The notes: a model not told the origin generated them from the letters alone. Counted from the stretch's first letter, positions 9,745-19,242 are shown. The stretch is 64,000 nt of DNA from Methylotuvimicrobium sp018830325 (GCF_044788715.1 NZ_CP173170.1:3720001-3784000), one strand, 5' to 3'. Program-made: numbers and translations.

Positions 9745-12288
9745 ATGAATACGATACTCAACCGTGCCGGCCGTAATTTTCTCTTGCGACACCCTTGGCA
9801 ACTAGCGCTCGCCTTGCTCGGCATCACGCTTGGCGTCGCGGTCGTGATCGCTATCGATTTAGCGCTCGATAGCGCGCTACAGTCATTTAAACAAGCCGAA
9901 CGAACGGTTTCGGGAAAAGCCACGCACCGCATTGCTGGTGGCGAAGGAGGGCTTGATGAAATGCTTTACCGCAAGCTGAGAGTCGAGCATGGAACCCGCA
10001 ACCTGGCACCGGTACTGCAAACCTATCTTCCTATCCAACAAAATCCGGAAATTAAACTCCGTGTGATCGGTATCGATCCATTCGCCGAAAACGCCTTTCG
10101 TTCCGGCTGGCAAAGCGGACAAGACGGTGCGCAAGCAGCGATTCGCTTAGTCGCCGAAGCGAATACCGCATTAATCGGCAGACAGACCGCCGAAGCTTTG
10201 GGATTGAATATCGACGATGAGTTGGTCGTGACGACCGGCACCGGCGACCATCGGTTGCGTATCGTCGACTTGATCTCCCCCGGGAGCGCTGCCGCAACGG
10301 AAGCGCTTCGCAATATCGTGATCGCCGATATCTCGACAGTTCAGGAAATCACGGGCTGGTTCGGCAAGCTCAGTTATATCGATGTCATTATTCCGGATAA
10401 CGGCACTCGGAATGTCCAACCTCGACTCGCCGACCTTTTGCCGGGCGATGTTTCGTTGGTCTCGATCGAAACGCAATTCGAATCGATGCAGCAAATGACC
10501 GAGGCCTTTTCCATCAATCTCTCCGCGATGGGCCTTTTGTCGCTGTTGGTCGGCATGTTTTTAATCTATAACACCATGACGTTTTTAGTACTGCAAAGGC
10601 GCGGCTTAATCGGCAATTTACGCCTGATCGGCGTAACGCGGCAGCAAATCAGCCGAATGATTATAGCCGAAGCACTGATGCTGGCCGCCATTGGGACAAC
10701 GCTCGGCATCGGGCTCGGGCTGTTGCTCGGCCAAATCATGCTGCAACCCGTTTCAGCCACAGTCGATACGCTTTATTTCAGAGTCGATAGATTATCGTTA
10801 TCGGTTTCTCCGCTGCAAATCGGCAAGGCCATTCTCCTTGGTATCGGCGCCACGCTACTAGCCGCGATACCGCCGCTTCGCGAAGCGAACCGTTTCTCGC
10901 CGAAGCACGCACTGACTCGCTCGCAATTGGAATCCGGAACCCGGCGGTTGACCCGGTCGGTATTGCTGTTAGGCCTACTATTGATCACGGCCGGATTCGC
11001 CGTCGGCTTTTTGTCCGAAACCAGCATACAACTGGGACTCGCCAGCGTATTTTTACTGTTGTTCGGCTTTGCATTGCTTACGCCTTCGGCAACTTTGGGC
11101 TTCATGTCCGTGGTAGAAGCGTTGAGCGGCCGGCACTTCGGCATTCTCGGCAGATTACCACCGCGCATGGTTGGCGCTGAAATTAGCCGTACCGGCGTCG
11201 CGATCGCGGCACTGATGATCGCGGTTGCCGCAACCATCGGCATGAATTTGATGATCGACAGTTTTCGCGTAACCGTCGCACAGTGGCTCAACACAACCTT
11301 GCAAGCCGATCTCTATGTCTCGTTAACTAGCGATAAAACGACCCGCGACAAAGCCGTCAAGGATCAACAATTGAAAGCGGTTATCGCAGAACTTGCCGAA
11401 GTCGATCAAGTTAGCACCGTTTTGCATAGCCAAGTCGTCGCCGGCAACAAGCCGGTCAAGATATCTGCGTTCGAATTGACCGATGCGTCGAAAAACGGCT
11501 TCATCTTCAAGCAAACATTCGGTGCTGATTTGTGGAGAGCCTTCGAGGAACAACAGGCAGTTATCGTGACCGAACCTTACGCTTATCACAATAAACTCAA
11601 AACCGGCGATAGCATCAAACTGCAAACGGCAGACGGATTGCAAGACTTTAAGATACTCGGAATTTATTACGATTACAGCGGCGACCGAGGCCGACTTGCG
11701 ATGAGCCGAACGCAATATCTTCGTTATTGGCCGGACTTGGGTTATACCGGCATCGGTGTTTACGGAGTAATGGGAATCGATTTGAACGTATTGGAAAACC
11801 GTGTGCGCGACCTGCTTCAGCAAGGCATGGAACTCAAATCCAGCCGTGCGATTTTCGATGCTTCAATGCAAGTTTTCAACGAAACATTTTTGATTACCGA
11901 AACCTTGCGTTGGCTCGCGGCCGGCATTGCTTTCGTCGGCGTATTCGGCGCACTGATGGCGCTACAATTCGAGCGCACCCGGCAACTCGGCATTCTGCGC
12001 GCAATCGGCATGACGCCCCGCCAATTGACCGGTTTGATTTGCACGGAAACCGGTTTAATGGGATTAACGGCCGGTTTGATCGCCGTTCCGGTCGGCCTGT
12101 TTGTCGCTTACGTGCTGATCCATATCGTTTACTTGCGTTCATTCGGCTGGACAATGGCCTTTCATGTCGACCCTGCCGTGTTGGTTCAAGGTTTACTGCT
12201 GGCGGTATTCGCGGCGCTGTTAGCCGGTATATTGCCCGCCTATCGAATGGCTCGTACCCGTCCGGCCGAAGCATTGCGGGCTGAATAA
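9745..12288 (+). CDS. FtsX-family ABC transporter permease, two-domain (AttFG/YbbP-like)
   Basis: An 847-residue permease with an N-terminal transmembrane helix, a large periplasmic domain (about residues 45-250), three membrane helices near 255-375, a central helical pair near 405-455, a second periplasmic domain, and a C-terminal FtsX domain with QLGILRAIGMTPRQL. This duplicated FtsX layout (8-10 helices) is that of YbbP and of AttF-AttG fused in one chain. With the ATPase at 9043 it would make the complete transporter, needing no second permease. Its stop overlaps the start of the AttH-like gene by one base (TAATG), strong evidence for translational coupling. No unusual features beyond the fusion. 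Confidence 0.88.
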   Translation: MNTILNRAGRNFLLRHPWQLALALLGITLGVAVVIAIDLALDSALQSFKQAERTVSGKATHRIAGGEGGLDEMLYRKLRVEHGTRNLAPVLQTYLPIQQNPEIKLRVIGIDPFAENAFRSGWQSGQDGAQAAIRLVAEANTALIGRQTAEALGLNIDDELVVTTGTGDHRLRIVDLISPGSAAATEALRNIVIADISTVQEITGWFGKLSYIDVIIPDNGTRNVQPRLADLLPGDVSLVSIETQFESMQQMTEAFSINLSAMGLLSLLVGMFLIYNTMTFLVLQRRGLIGNLRLIGVTRQQISRMIIAEALMLAAIGTTLGIGLGLLLGQIMLQPVSATVDTLYFRVDRLSLSVSPLQIGKAILLGIGATLLAAIPPLREANRFSPKHALTRSQLESGTRRLTRSVLLLGLLLITAGFAVGFLSETSIQLGLASVFLLLFGFALLTPSATLGFMSVVEALSGRHFGILGRLPPRMVGAEISRTGVAIAALMIAVAATIGMNLMIDSFRVTVAQWLNTTLQADLYVSLTSDKTTRDKAVKDQQLKAVIAELAEVDQVSTVLHSQVVAGNKPVKISAFELTDASKNGFIFKQTFGADLWRAFEEQQAVIVTEPYAYHNKLKTGDSIKLQTADGLQDFKILGIYYDYSGDRGRLAMSRTQYLRYWPDLGYTGIGVYGVMGIDLNVLENRVRDLLQQGMELKSSRAIFDASMQVFNETFLITETLRWLAAGIAFVGVFGALMALQFERTRQLGILRAIGMTPRQLTGLICTETGLMGLTAGLIAVPVGLFVAYVLIHIVYLRSFGWTMAFHVDPAVLVQGLLLAVFAALLAGILPAYRMARTRPAEALRAE

Positions 12289-13424
12289 TGAAAAAAATCG
12301 TTCTCTTTTTCGTGCTTTGTCTTATCGCCATACTAACAGTGTGGCTGCATTTCAGTTCGGTCGGCGAAGACCAAGTCCTTGAGGAATCCTCGTTCAGCAG
12401 TCCGTTGACGGCCGATAGCGAAGGCTACGCGAAGGTACTAGAGCCCCGTCCGTTCCTGTTTCCGGAAGATCATGGCGCGCATGACGATTACCGTAGCGAA
12501 TGGTGGTATTTTACCGGCAATCTGGAAGGCCCGAATGGACGCCGCTTCGGTTATCAATTGACTTTCTTCCGCTTTGCACTGGCGCCCGACAATATAGAGT
12601 CGGAATCAGCCTGGCGTGACCAACACTTGTACATGGCGCACTTTACAGTAACCGACGTTAAAGGACGACGGTTTCACAGTGCCGAGCGTTTCAGCCGAAC
12701 CGCCTTGGATTTGGCCGGCGCGCGTAACGACCGTTTTCAGGTCTGGTTGCATGATTGGTCTGCCGAAGGAATAAACGGCGGCATTTTTCCGATGCACCTA
12801 AAAGCCGAACATCGGGATATCGCGATCGACCTATTATTGAGCACGCAAAAACCGTTGGTCTTACAAGGCGACCGCGGTTTCAGCCGAAAAAGCGATAAGG
12901 CCGGCAACGCGTCTTATTATTATTCCTATACCCGGCTTTCGACCGAGGGAAGCATTAGGATCGACGGACAAAATTTTCCGGTGTCCGGCAGTAGTTGGAT
13001 GGACCGGGAATGGAGCACCAGCGCTTTATCGGAAGATCAAGCCGGCTGGGACTGGTTTTCGCTACAGCTATCGGACGATACCGAACTGATGGTTTACCAA
13101 CTTCGGCTCAAGGACGGCGGCATCGATCCGCATAGCTCCGGTACGTTGATCCCGGCTCGATCAAACCCGGTCGCGCTACAGGTTGGCGACGTGAAGATCG
13201 AAGTACTAGACGAATGGACCAGTCCGAATTCCAAGCGAACTTATCCGTCCCGCTGGCGTTTGACGATACCGAAACAGCAATTGCAACTCGAAGTCGAGCC
13301 GCTGCTCAACGATCAGGAATTGAATTTGGCTTTCCGTTATTGGGAAGGCGCAGCAAGGTTAGCGGGCACTCATCGCGGGCTGCCAGTTACAGGATTCGGC
13401 TATGTGGAGTTGACGGGGTATTGA
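12288..13424 (+). CDS. AttH-like (carotenoid 1,2-hydratase/lipocalin fold) periplasmic protein
   Basis: The 378-residue product starts with a membrane or signal segment (residues 4-22) and has the family hallmark SEWWYFTGNL near residue 70, followed by GYQLTFFRFAL and a later SSWMDREWSTS motif. These are features of the AttH/CrtC-like domain, a double lipocalin-like barrel. Encoded directly after an ABC ATPase and FtsX permease, it matches the AttEFGH type of operon, where AttH is the exported or periplasmic partner, perhaps binding a lipid-like ligand. It is not a carotenoid enzyme by context. The one-base overlap with the permease implies co-translation. The function of this operon type is poorly known. 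Confidence 0.85.
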   Translation: MKKIVLFFVLCLIAILTVWLHFSSVGEDQVLEESSFSSPLTADSEGYAKVLEPRPFLFPEDHGAHDDYRSEWWYFTGNLEGPNGRRFGYQLTFFRFALAPDNIESESAWRDQHLYMAHFTVTDVKGRRFHSAERFSRTALDLAGARNDRFQVWLHDWSAEGINGGIFPMHLKAEHRDIAIDLLLSTQKPLVLQGDRGFSRKSDKAGNASYYYSYTRLSTEGSIRIDGQNFPVSGSSWMDREWSTSALSEDQAGWDWFSLQLSDDTELMVYQLRLKDGGIDPHSSGTLIPARSNPVALQVGDVKIEVLDEWTSPNSKRTYPSRWRLTIPKQQLQLEVEPLLNDQELNLAFRYWEGAARLAGTHRGLPVTGFGYVELTGY

Positions 13425-13467
13425 CGAGGGTGAGCAGTGAGCGGACAGGAGATTATCTTTCATCTTG

Positions 13468-13537
13468 CCCCTTTCCCCTTTCCCCTTTCACCTTTCACCT
13501 TTCACCTTTCACCTTTCACCTTTCACCTTTCACCTTT
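13468..13537. repeat. Heptanucleotide microsatellite (CCCCTTT x3 then CACCTTT x7)
   Basis: Ten uninterrupted 7-base units lie between the convergent AttH-like and DUF192 genes, ending five bases before the DUF192 stop codon. Copy number probably varies between strains. A shorter TTTCATC run overlaps the end of parP near 57595. Confidence 0.9.
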
Positions 13538-13541
13538 AATA

Positions 13542-14006
13542 CTATTCTTCCAACTCAATCAAAACCCGATCGCCTTGCACTATTTCCAACCGTGCGACGG
13601 TTCCCGCATTTACCTCCAGCATATACAACGCCTTGACTCGCGAATCGTAGACCCCGCAAACAGGCGTGATACAAGGTTTAACATGCTGCAAAATCGACAC
13701 GATTTTGCCTCTGGGCGATATAAACAAAATATCCAACGCAATTTTGGTGTTTTTCATCCAAACCCCGAGTACATCTTCTTTAGGATGAATAAACAGCATG
13801 CCGGTATTTTCGGCAAGCGCTTTGCGAAACATCAAGCCTCTGGACCGGGCGCTTTCGGTCATCGCCACTTCGAGCTCGATCGCTTGTTGCGACTTTTCGA
13901 AAACCAAGCGGCCACGGCCCAATCGTTCGGCTGGATAACGTTCTTGAGCTTCGGCACTGATCAACCAAAATAAACAAACCGCCAAACCAAGAAATATTTT
14001 TTTCAT
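13542..14006 (-). CDS. DUF192 family periplasmic protein
   Basis: I choose ATG 14006, whose ATGA overlaps the stop of the upstream phosphopantetheinyl transferase; this gives 154 residues beginning MKKIFLGLAVCLFWLISAEA, a clean signal peptide. A longer frame to 14060 is open but would put residues before that signal. The DUF192 domain is clear: SRGLMFRK, MLFIHPKED, VWMKNTKIALDILFI and ALYMLEVNAG. The family is a small exported beta fold of unknown biochemical role. Genes upstream on the same strand (PPTase and ggt) overlap each other, so all three form one transcription unit. The 3' end is next to a heptanucleotide repeat. Confidence 0.88.
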   Translation of the reverse strand: MKKIFLGLAVCLFWLISAEAQERYPAERLGRGRLVFEKSQQAIELEVAMTESARSRGLMFRKALAENTGMLFIHPKEDVLGVWMKNTKIALDILFISPRGKIVSILQHVKPCITPVCGVYDSRVKALYMLEVNAGTVARLEIVQGDRVLIELEE

Positions 14007-14701
14007 ACGATTTCTCGCCATTGAATTTTCTCGATAGCGCGATCGATCACGACCGCGCAAAAAATGTCACGTTTCCAATAGTTACAGGCAATCCGCCAGT
14101 CCGATGCCGGTGCGAATTCTTCGGGCACTCGCAACATCCGTCCGGACTCGTTCGGGTCGACCACGCAACGATTCAAACCCAAGGCGATGCCTCGGCCGGT
14201 CGCTTTCACAAAGGCTTCCTTACGAGTCCAAAAACGGTAAAACGCTGAAACCCGCTCCTCTTCCGGCAATGCTTCCCAATATGCTATCTCTTCGATCGCG
14301 AAACATTTCTTAACGATACCGGCCAGATTCGACCGGCTTCTTGACGCCTCGAGATCGATACCCAAACGGCACTGTCGAGCCACGGCCAACGCAAAATAAT
14401 CGCCCGAATGCGACAGGTTGAATGTCCAGTCCGGATAATCGGGTAAATAGGGTTTGCCGTTCGCCCCGGCCGCAAAAACGAGGGCTTCGGGTTTACATTT
14501 CAAGAGTTCGGACAACGCCAGACGTTTTTTTGCATGAATCTCGACATAGCGGTTTTGCATTTCGGCCGTGCGCCGCTGCATCGCAGTCGACCGTTCGCTG
14601 TCGCTCAGCATGTCATAATAGTTTCGATTCAATACATTTATACTGTAAAGCTTGCCGTATTCTATTTCGATGCAACCGGGCTTCAGAGTCGCTTCAGTCA
14701 T
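14003..14701 (-). CDS. 4'-phosphopantetheinyl transferase superfamily protein (Sfp/AcpT type)
   Basis: The 232-residue protein carries the two diagnostic motifs of Sfp-type transferases: LGIDLEA (magnesium-binding) and FWTRKEAFVKATGRG. Members move phosphopantetheine from coenzyme A onto a serine of an acyl or peptidyl carrier protein. Length is typical of Sfp rather than the short AcpS. It overlaps the ggt gene by 8 bases and the DUF192 gene by 4, so it is translated within a compact three-gene operon. No carrier protein or synthase lies in the window, so the target, such as fatty acid ACP or a secondary metabolite synthase elsewhere, is unknown. Confidence 0.9.
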   Translation of the reverse strand: MTEATLKPGCIEIEYGKLYSINVLNRNYYDMLSDSERSTAMQRRTAEMQNRYVEIHAKKRLALSELLKCKPEALVFAAGANGKPYLPDYPDWTFNLSHSGDYFALAVARQCRLGIDLEASRSRSNLAGIVKKCFAIEEIAYWEALPEEERVSAFYRFWTRKEAFVKATGRGIALGLNRCVVDPNESGRMLRVPEEFAPASDWRIACNYWKRDIFCAVVIDRAIEKIQWREIV

Positions 14702-16379
14702 TGCGAATCACCGCCAAACCTTCGCCACGAGGGTCGCTCGCGGCACTGAAGCGGCCTTCCCGCTTATGCCATTGCAGCGCTTGCATATCGCCGTACCGGT
14801 AGGATGTTTCGCGTAACCGATGGCCTAATTTTTCAAGACCTTGCAATTCTTCAGAGGACAAGCCGCCGGGTTCGTATTGCACGGCATCGGGAATATATTG
14901 ATGATGATAACGCGGCACGCTCACCCAGGAATTCGGACCGTTGCCGTCGGCAAAGTCCAATATCCCCAACAAGACCATCGAAATAATGCGGCTACCGCCC
15001 GGCGTTCCCAATACCGCGATGCGCTCGCCGTCTTCGAGAAAAGTCGGCGACATACTCGACAACATACGCTTACCGGGCGCTATTGCATTCGGCAATCCGC
15101 CGATCAAGCCGTATACGTTCACCGCGCCCGGCCGGCTATCGAAGTCGTCCATTTCGTCGTTCAAAATCACACCGGTACCTTCGGCAACGAACCCGGAGCC
15201 GAATGGATAGTTAACGCTCAAGGTAGCGGCAACCCGGTTGCCTTCGCCGTCCATCACCGAAAAATGCGTCGTGTTGTCGCCGCCGGCTTGTTCCGGAATA
15301 CCTCCCGAGAGCATCACGCTCGGCATCGGTCTATCCTTGCGAATCGTACTTCTAAGGCCGGCCGCATAATCAGGATTAATCAAACGCGAGACCGGAACAT
15401 CGATAAAATCGGGATCGCCCAAATACAAAGCCCGGTCATGATAGACTCGGCGCAAAGCTTCGATTGCCAGGTGTTTGCGGGTAAGCGCATCGATTGCGGT
15501 CAAATCGTATTCGGATAGTATATTCAAGGACTGCACCAAGCCGATGCCGCCGGCTGACGGCAGTGCCGCGCCGGTTATCCGAATGCCGCGATAAGTCCCT
15601 TTGACTGGTTCTCTTTCGACTACCCGGTAATTGTCGAGGTCCTCTTGAGTCCAAATACCGCCGGCTGCTTTGACCGAACTCAACAGTTTTTCCGCTGTTT
15701 CGCCGGCGTAAAATCCGACTACTCCAAATTCGGCGAGCCGCTGTAAAGTCTTCGCTAAATCGGGCTGACGCAAAGTCCAACCGGGGCCGGGTACTTGGCC
15801 GTTATCGAGAAATATCGCGGTCGCCGCCGAGGATGCCTTGATTTGCGCTAAGCGAAATGACAATAAGCGGCGATAGCGCGGTCCGACGATAAAACCGTCG
15901 CGCGCATAGCGAATCGCCGGTTGCAGCGAAGCCGATAAGGGTAATTTACCGTAATGCTCGGCCAAGTGAACCAAGGCCGCAGGGACGCCTGGAATTCCGG
16001 CCGACAGAGGCCCATCGATCGACAGTTTTGGTATGACCTTGCCTTCGGCATCGAGATACATGTCTTGGTGTGCGGCCAACGGAGCTGTTTCCCGTCCGTC
16101 CAGCATCGTTTCGAAACCGTCGGAAGCGCGGTGCAACAACCAAAAACCGCCGCCGCCCAACCCGGAGCCGGCCGGTTCGACTACAGCCAATACCGCGCTA
16201 ATCGCAACCGCGGCATCGAAGGCATTGCCGCCTTGATCGATCATCTCCAGCGCGGCATGGCTCGCCAACGGATGCGCGCTGGCGACTGCGATTTTGTTTT
16301 CCGTTGCATGACCGGTCATGGCCGACAGCGTCAGGAATACGGCCAGAACGGCAACGGGCGGTGTTTTTGCAAATTTCAA
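14694..16379 (-). CDS. ggt: Gamma-glutamyltransferase precursor
   Basis: A 561-residue periplasmic proenzyme with a signal peptide ending near GHATEN. It has the N-terminal SAHPLAS..GGNAFDAAVA and GSGLGGGGFW motifs of the large subunit. The autoprocessing nucleophile is the first Thr of NTTHFSVMD (Thr370), where the chain should split into large and small subunits; the oxyanion GG and the SMSPTFLEDG..GTPGGSRI motifs follow. The enzyme hydrolyses or transfers the gamma-glutamyl group of glutathione and its conjugates. It is the first gene of an operon with a PPTase and a DUF192 protein, an unusual partnership that may only reflect position. A CGCAGAGGCG repeat lies just upstream. Confidence 0.93.
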   Translation of the reverse strand: MKFAKTPPVAVLAVFLTLSAMTGHATENKIAVASAHPLASHAALEMIDQGGNAFDAAVAISAVLAVVEPAGSGLGGGGFWLLHRASDGFETMLDGRETAPLAAHQDMYLDAEGKVIPKLSIDGPLSAGIPGVPAALVHLAEHYGKLPLSASLQPAIRYARDGFIVGPRYRRLLSFRLAQIKASSAATAIFLDNGQVPGPGWTLRQPDLAKTLQRLAEFGVVGFYAGETAEKLLSSVKAAGGIWTQEDLDNYRVVEREPVKGTYRGIRITGAALPSAGGIGLVQSLNILSEYDLTAIDALTRKHLAIEALRRVYHDRALYLGDPDFIDVPVSRLINPDYAAGLRSTIRKDRPMPSVMLSGGIPEQAGGDNTTHFSVMDGEGNRVAATLSVNYPFGSGFVAEGTGVILNDEMDDFDSRPGAVNVYGLIGGLPNAIAPGKRMLSSMSPTFLEDGERIAVLGTPGGSRIISMVLLGILDFADGNGPNSWVSVPRYHHQYIPDAVQYEPGGLSSEELQGLEKLGHRLRETSYRYGDMQALQWHKREGRFSAASDPRGEGLAVIRND

Positions 16380-16771
16380 AATTGTCTCCTTGGGGTTTCA
16401 TTGGTCTTGCGCAGAGGCGCGGAGGCGCAGAGTTTTTCATGACGAAGGAGCGTCACTAAAGACTTGTATTTTAGCCTATGCGACTTCGATATCGCGCATT
16501 GTTAATCAACGTTTGCGGAAACTTAAGCTCTGCGCCTCTGCGCGAGTAATTATCAAGCTTTTGCAAACGCCGATCGATTGCATTAAGATTCTGCTCCTTA
16601 CAGCAGACTGGCTACTCACTTAACGCGGGACAGCTTAAGGTTAATCCGTTCGTGGTGAGCTTACGGTTAATCCTTAGTGCTTTTGTCCCACCTTAAGTGG
16701 GAAACTCGCAGACTAAACCACCTCAGCTTTAACCCTACTGCAACGTACGAATTGGAACAAAAAACTCAAGC
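16380..16771. repeat. Intergenic region with GCGCAGAGGCG inverted repeat
   Basis: No gene. GCGCAGAGGCGCGGAGGCGC at about 16410-16430 is answered on the other strand by CTCTGCGCCTCTGCGC at about 16527-16545, making a REP-pair-like structure of about 140 bases between the divergent ggt and reductase genes. The remaining sequence should hold both promoters. Confidence 0.55.
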
Positions 16772-17647
16772 ATGACGCAACACAAAAGAACCTTAGGCTT
16801 CATCGGTATCGGCTTGATGGGCAAACCAATGACTTTACGCTTGCTCGATGCAGGCTTTCGCGTCAACGTCTGGAACCGTTCCCGAGACAAGCTGACACCG
16901 GTCGTCGAAGCGGGCGCGCTTGCCTGCGATTCGATCGAGCAATTGGTCCAGTCTTCCGATATTGTTTTATTATGCCTGTCCGATTCGCAAGCCGTCGCTT
17001 CGGTCGTCGAAAATCATGTTCTTAACTCCGGCGCACCCGGTAAACTGCTAATCGATCTATCGAGCATCGATCCTGCCACGACACGTCGTCTGGCCGAACA
17101 ATTACAACAACGCTGCGGCATGACTTGGGTCGATGCGCCCGTTTCCGGCGGAGTGCAAGGAGCGGAACAAGGCAACTTGGCGATCATGACCGGAGGCACC
17201 GATAACGATATCGAAACCGCGCGCAAAGTTTTGGCTCCGCTCTACCGCCAACTGACGCACTTAGGGGAGGTCGGCTGCGGACAAATTGCAAAAATCTGTA
17301 ATCAAATGATCGTCAGTTGCAATGTGCTGGTGATCGCCGAAATGATGGCTTTGGCGAAACAGGCCGGCGTCGATGCCGCTAAAATCCCCGAAGCTTTGGC
17401 GGGCGGCTTTGCCGATTCGAAACCTTTACAAATCGTCGGACCGGAAATGGCGGACGGCATTTTCGAACCGATTAAATGGCGCGTCAAAACCTTGCTAAAA
17501 GACTTGAATATGGCGGTGGATTTGGCGTCCGATCAAGGTAATGCCATCCCGATGTCGGGCCTTGCCGCACAACTGATGCAATTACACGGCAGTCAAGGCT
17601 TTCTCGAACAAGACCCGGCTACGTTGATCAAGCTATTCGAACGGTGA
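16772..17647 (+). CDS. NAD(P)-dependent beta-hydroxyacid dehydrogenase (tartronate semialdehyde reductase type)
   Basis: This 291-residue protein has the Rossmann motif GFIGIGLMGKPM, the substrate loop DAPVSGGVQGAEQG and the catalytic-lysine segment GCGQIAKICNQM of the 3-hydroxyisobutyrate dehydrogenase family. Because the next gene encodes a hydroxypyruvate isomerase-like protein, the likely activity is reduction of tartronate semialdehyde (2-hydroxy-3-oxopropanoate) to glycerate, the GlxR/GarR reaction, rather than valine breakdown. Hydroxypyruvate and glyoxylate metabolism matters in methylotrophs using the serine cycle. The two genes run in the same direction with a 70-base gap. A 3-hydroxyisobutyrate role cannot be excluded from sequence alone. 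Confidence 0.85.
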   Translation: MTQHKRTLGFIGIGLMGKPMTLRLLDAGFRVNVWNRSRDKLTPVVEAGALACDSIEQLVQSSDIVLLCLSDSQAVASVVENHVLNSGAPGKLLIDLSSIDPATTRRLAEQLQQRCGMTWVDAPVSGGVQGAEQGNLAIMTGGTDNDIETARKVLAPLYRQLTHLGEVGCGQIAKICNQMIVSCNVLVIAEMMALAKQAGVDAAKIPEALAGGFADSKPLQIVGPEMADGIFEPIKWRVKTLLKDLNMAVDLASDQGNAIPMSGLAAQLMQLHGSQGFLEQDPATLIKLFER

Positions 17648-17717
17648 TGATAAAAAAGCTATACCAAATATTAATTACGTTATCCGCAACCTATTTATCA
17701 ATAGATAAACATTCCCG

Positions 17718-18506
17718 ATGATCAATTTCAGCGCCAACCTCAGCATGCTGTTTACCGAATTGCCGCTATTGGATCGTTTCGAAGCGGCCAAAAACGCCGG
17801 TTTTAGCGCGGTCGAAATTCAGTTTCCTTATAGCGAAAGCATAGATGCGCTTCGCGCCAAATTGGATGAAACCGGCTTGCAATTGGTGTTGTTTAATGTC
17901 GAAGCGGACGATTTGTTGATAGGCGGCGAAGGCTTGGCCGCAGTTCCCGAGAAATGCGAGCGCTTTAAAACCGCCTTGGCCCAAACTGTCGACTATATCG
18001 AGGTTTTGCAACCTAAAGCAGTCAACGTGCTTCCCGGGCGCTGTATGAATCCGAGCCGGCTCGATGACTATCTGCAAACATTCGGCGACAATCTGCGTTT
18101 GGCGGCCGACACCTTTGCACCGTTCGGCGTCAACACGGTTTTCGAAGCCATCAATACAATCGATATGCCGGGGTTTATTATCCATAGCGGCGCGCAAATG
18201 CTCGACTGGCTCGAACGACTCAATCACCCCAATATTTTATTGCAAGTCGATATTTATCACTTATCGATGATGAACGAAGACCCTGAGGCCTTGATTCACC
18301 GGCACCCCGAAACGATCGGTCACATCCAATTTGCAGATAACCCGGGACGCGGTCAGCCAGGAACGGGGAACATCGATTTCAAGCGTTTGTTCAATACGAT
18401 ACGGAATTCAGGTTATTCCGGTTGGACCGGTGCCGAGTACAGACCATTCGGAACGACTCTCGACAGCCTGAACTGGCTTGAACAATTTCAGACAAAAAAA
18501 CTCTGA
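17718..18506 (+). CDS. hyi: Hydroxypyruvate isomerase family protein
   Basis: The 262-residue TIM-barrel protein matches the Hyi family from start (FSANLSMLFTELPLLDRF) to end (SGWTGAEYRP). Likely metal-binding acids are in VFEAINTID, LLQVDIYH, HIQFADNPGRGQPGTG and the final GAEY. The enzyme interconverts hydroxypyruvate and tartronate semialdehyde. It follows the putative tartronate semialdehyde reductase at 16772, so the pair would route hydroxypyruvate or glyoxylate carbon to glycerate. ATG 17718 has only a weak ribosome site, which could reflect lower expression than the reductase. Confidence 0.88.
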   Translation: MINFSANLSMLFTELPLLDRFEAAKNAGFSAVEIQFPYSESIDALRAKLDETGLQLVLFNVEADDLLIGGEGLAAVPEKCERFKTALAQTVDYIEVLQPKAVNVLPGRCMNPSRLDDYLQTFGDNLRLAADTFAPFGVNTVFEAINTIDMPGFIIHSGAQMLDWLERLNHPNILLQVDIYHLSMMNEDPEALIHRHPETIGHIQFADNPGRGQPGTGNIDFKRLFNTIRNSGYSGWTGAEYRPFGTTLDSLNWLEQFQTKKL

Positions 18507-18631
18507 AAAATTTAGTGCGCGGAGGTTCTGTTATTGAGTATATTTAACGCTTGAGCAAGAGGCAGTAAGATTATCCGGGCTACCTTTTACTCTACGCGTT
18601 TCGACAATTAGAAAAAATATAAGGAAACATT

Positions 18632-19048
18632 ATGAAACTCATCAAACCTTTGATCGCTTGTTGTTTATTATTGCAATTCAGTTCAGTCCATGCTCAAGGC
18701 AATTCCAGTATGCATGACGGACATGGCGCCGGCGGTGGCGGCGGTTCCGCTTGTCAGAAATTAAGAATCAACAAAAACAAACTGGTACCGGCACATTTGG
18801 CCGAAGTCGCGCCCGAATCGGACATCACCTTCAATGCCTTCGGATTCGACAAACCGGAAAATCTTGAGGTCACCGTCAAAAAGATTCCGATTGCGATTAC
18901 CACCGAATTCAAGGACCCTTTTTATGTCGTGCGAGGCAAACTGCCCCCCGAATTAAAAGGTACTCATGCGAGAATCAACGTCAAGCTTAGGTCGCCGATC
19001 ATTAAATGCATCAGCGAAGACGGTTGGCTGGTAAAAATTTCGGAATAA
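18632..19048 (+). CDS. Small exported protein with His/Gly-rich N-terminal segment
   Basis: This 138-residue protein has a signal peptide (MKLIKPLIACCLLLQFSSVHA) preceded by an AAGGAAA ribosome site. The mature start SSMHDGHGAGGGGGSACQ contains two His, a Met and a glycine run, followed by a small beta-rich domain with two more cysteines at most. I do not recognise the family; the fold may be an Ig-like or cupredoxin-like sandwich, but conserved copper ligands are not evident. A metal-handling periplasmic role is speculative. It appears monocistronic. Its stop codon lies inside the ATAAT target duplication of a family B MITE that starts at 19050, so its mRNA 3' end is now element sequence. 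Confidence 0.7.
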   Translation: MKLIKPLIACCLLLQFSSVHAQGNSSMHDGHGAGGGGGSACQKLRINKNKLVPAHLAEVAPESDITFNAFGFDKPENLEVTVKKIPIAITTEFKDPFYVVRGKLPPELKGTHARINVKLRSPIIKCISEDGWLVKISE

Positions 19049-19049
19049 T

Positions 19050-19242
19050 CCTAAAAAGATCAGTTGGTAAGTGTTGTAGACCGTTCGTGCTGAGCCAAGT
19101 CGAAGCATGAAGGGTCTACAACACTTACACCGGATTAGTGAAGCCTCAAACTACCGTTCACCCTTCGACAGGGCTCTCCTGAGCGTAGCCGAAGGGGCTC
19201 AGGGCGAACGGTAGTTTGAAGCTCTCAACTGCTCTTTTTGGG
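19050..19242. mobile_element. MITE-like element, family B, copy 2
   Basis: Ends CCTAAAAAGATCAGTTG and CAACTGCTCTTTTTGGG are inverted repeats, flanked by perfect ATAAT duplications at 19045-19049 and 19243-19247. Inside, GTGTTGTAGACCGTTCGTGC and its near-inverse AGGGTCTACAACAC form one hairpin, and CTTCGACAGGGCTC..GGGCTCAGGG a second. Confidence 0.85.

Noticed and set aside
13468..13537. Possible CRISPR array from repeated units
   Set aside because: Units are 7 bases with no spacers; it is a microsatellite.
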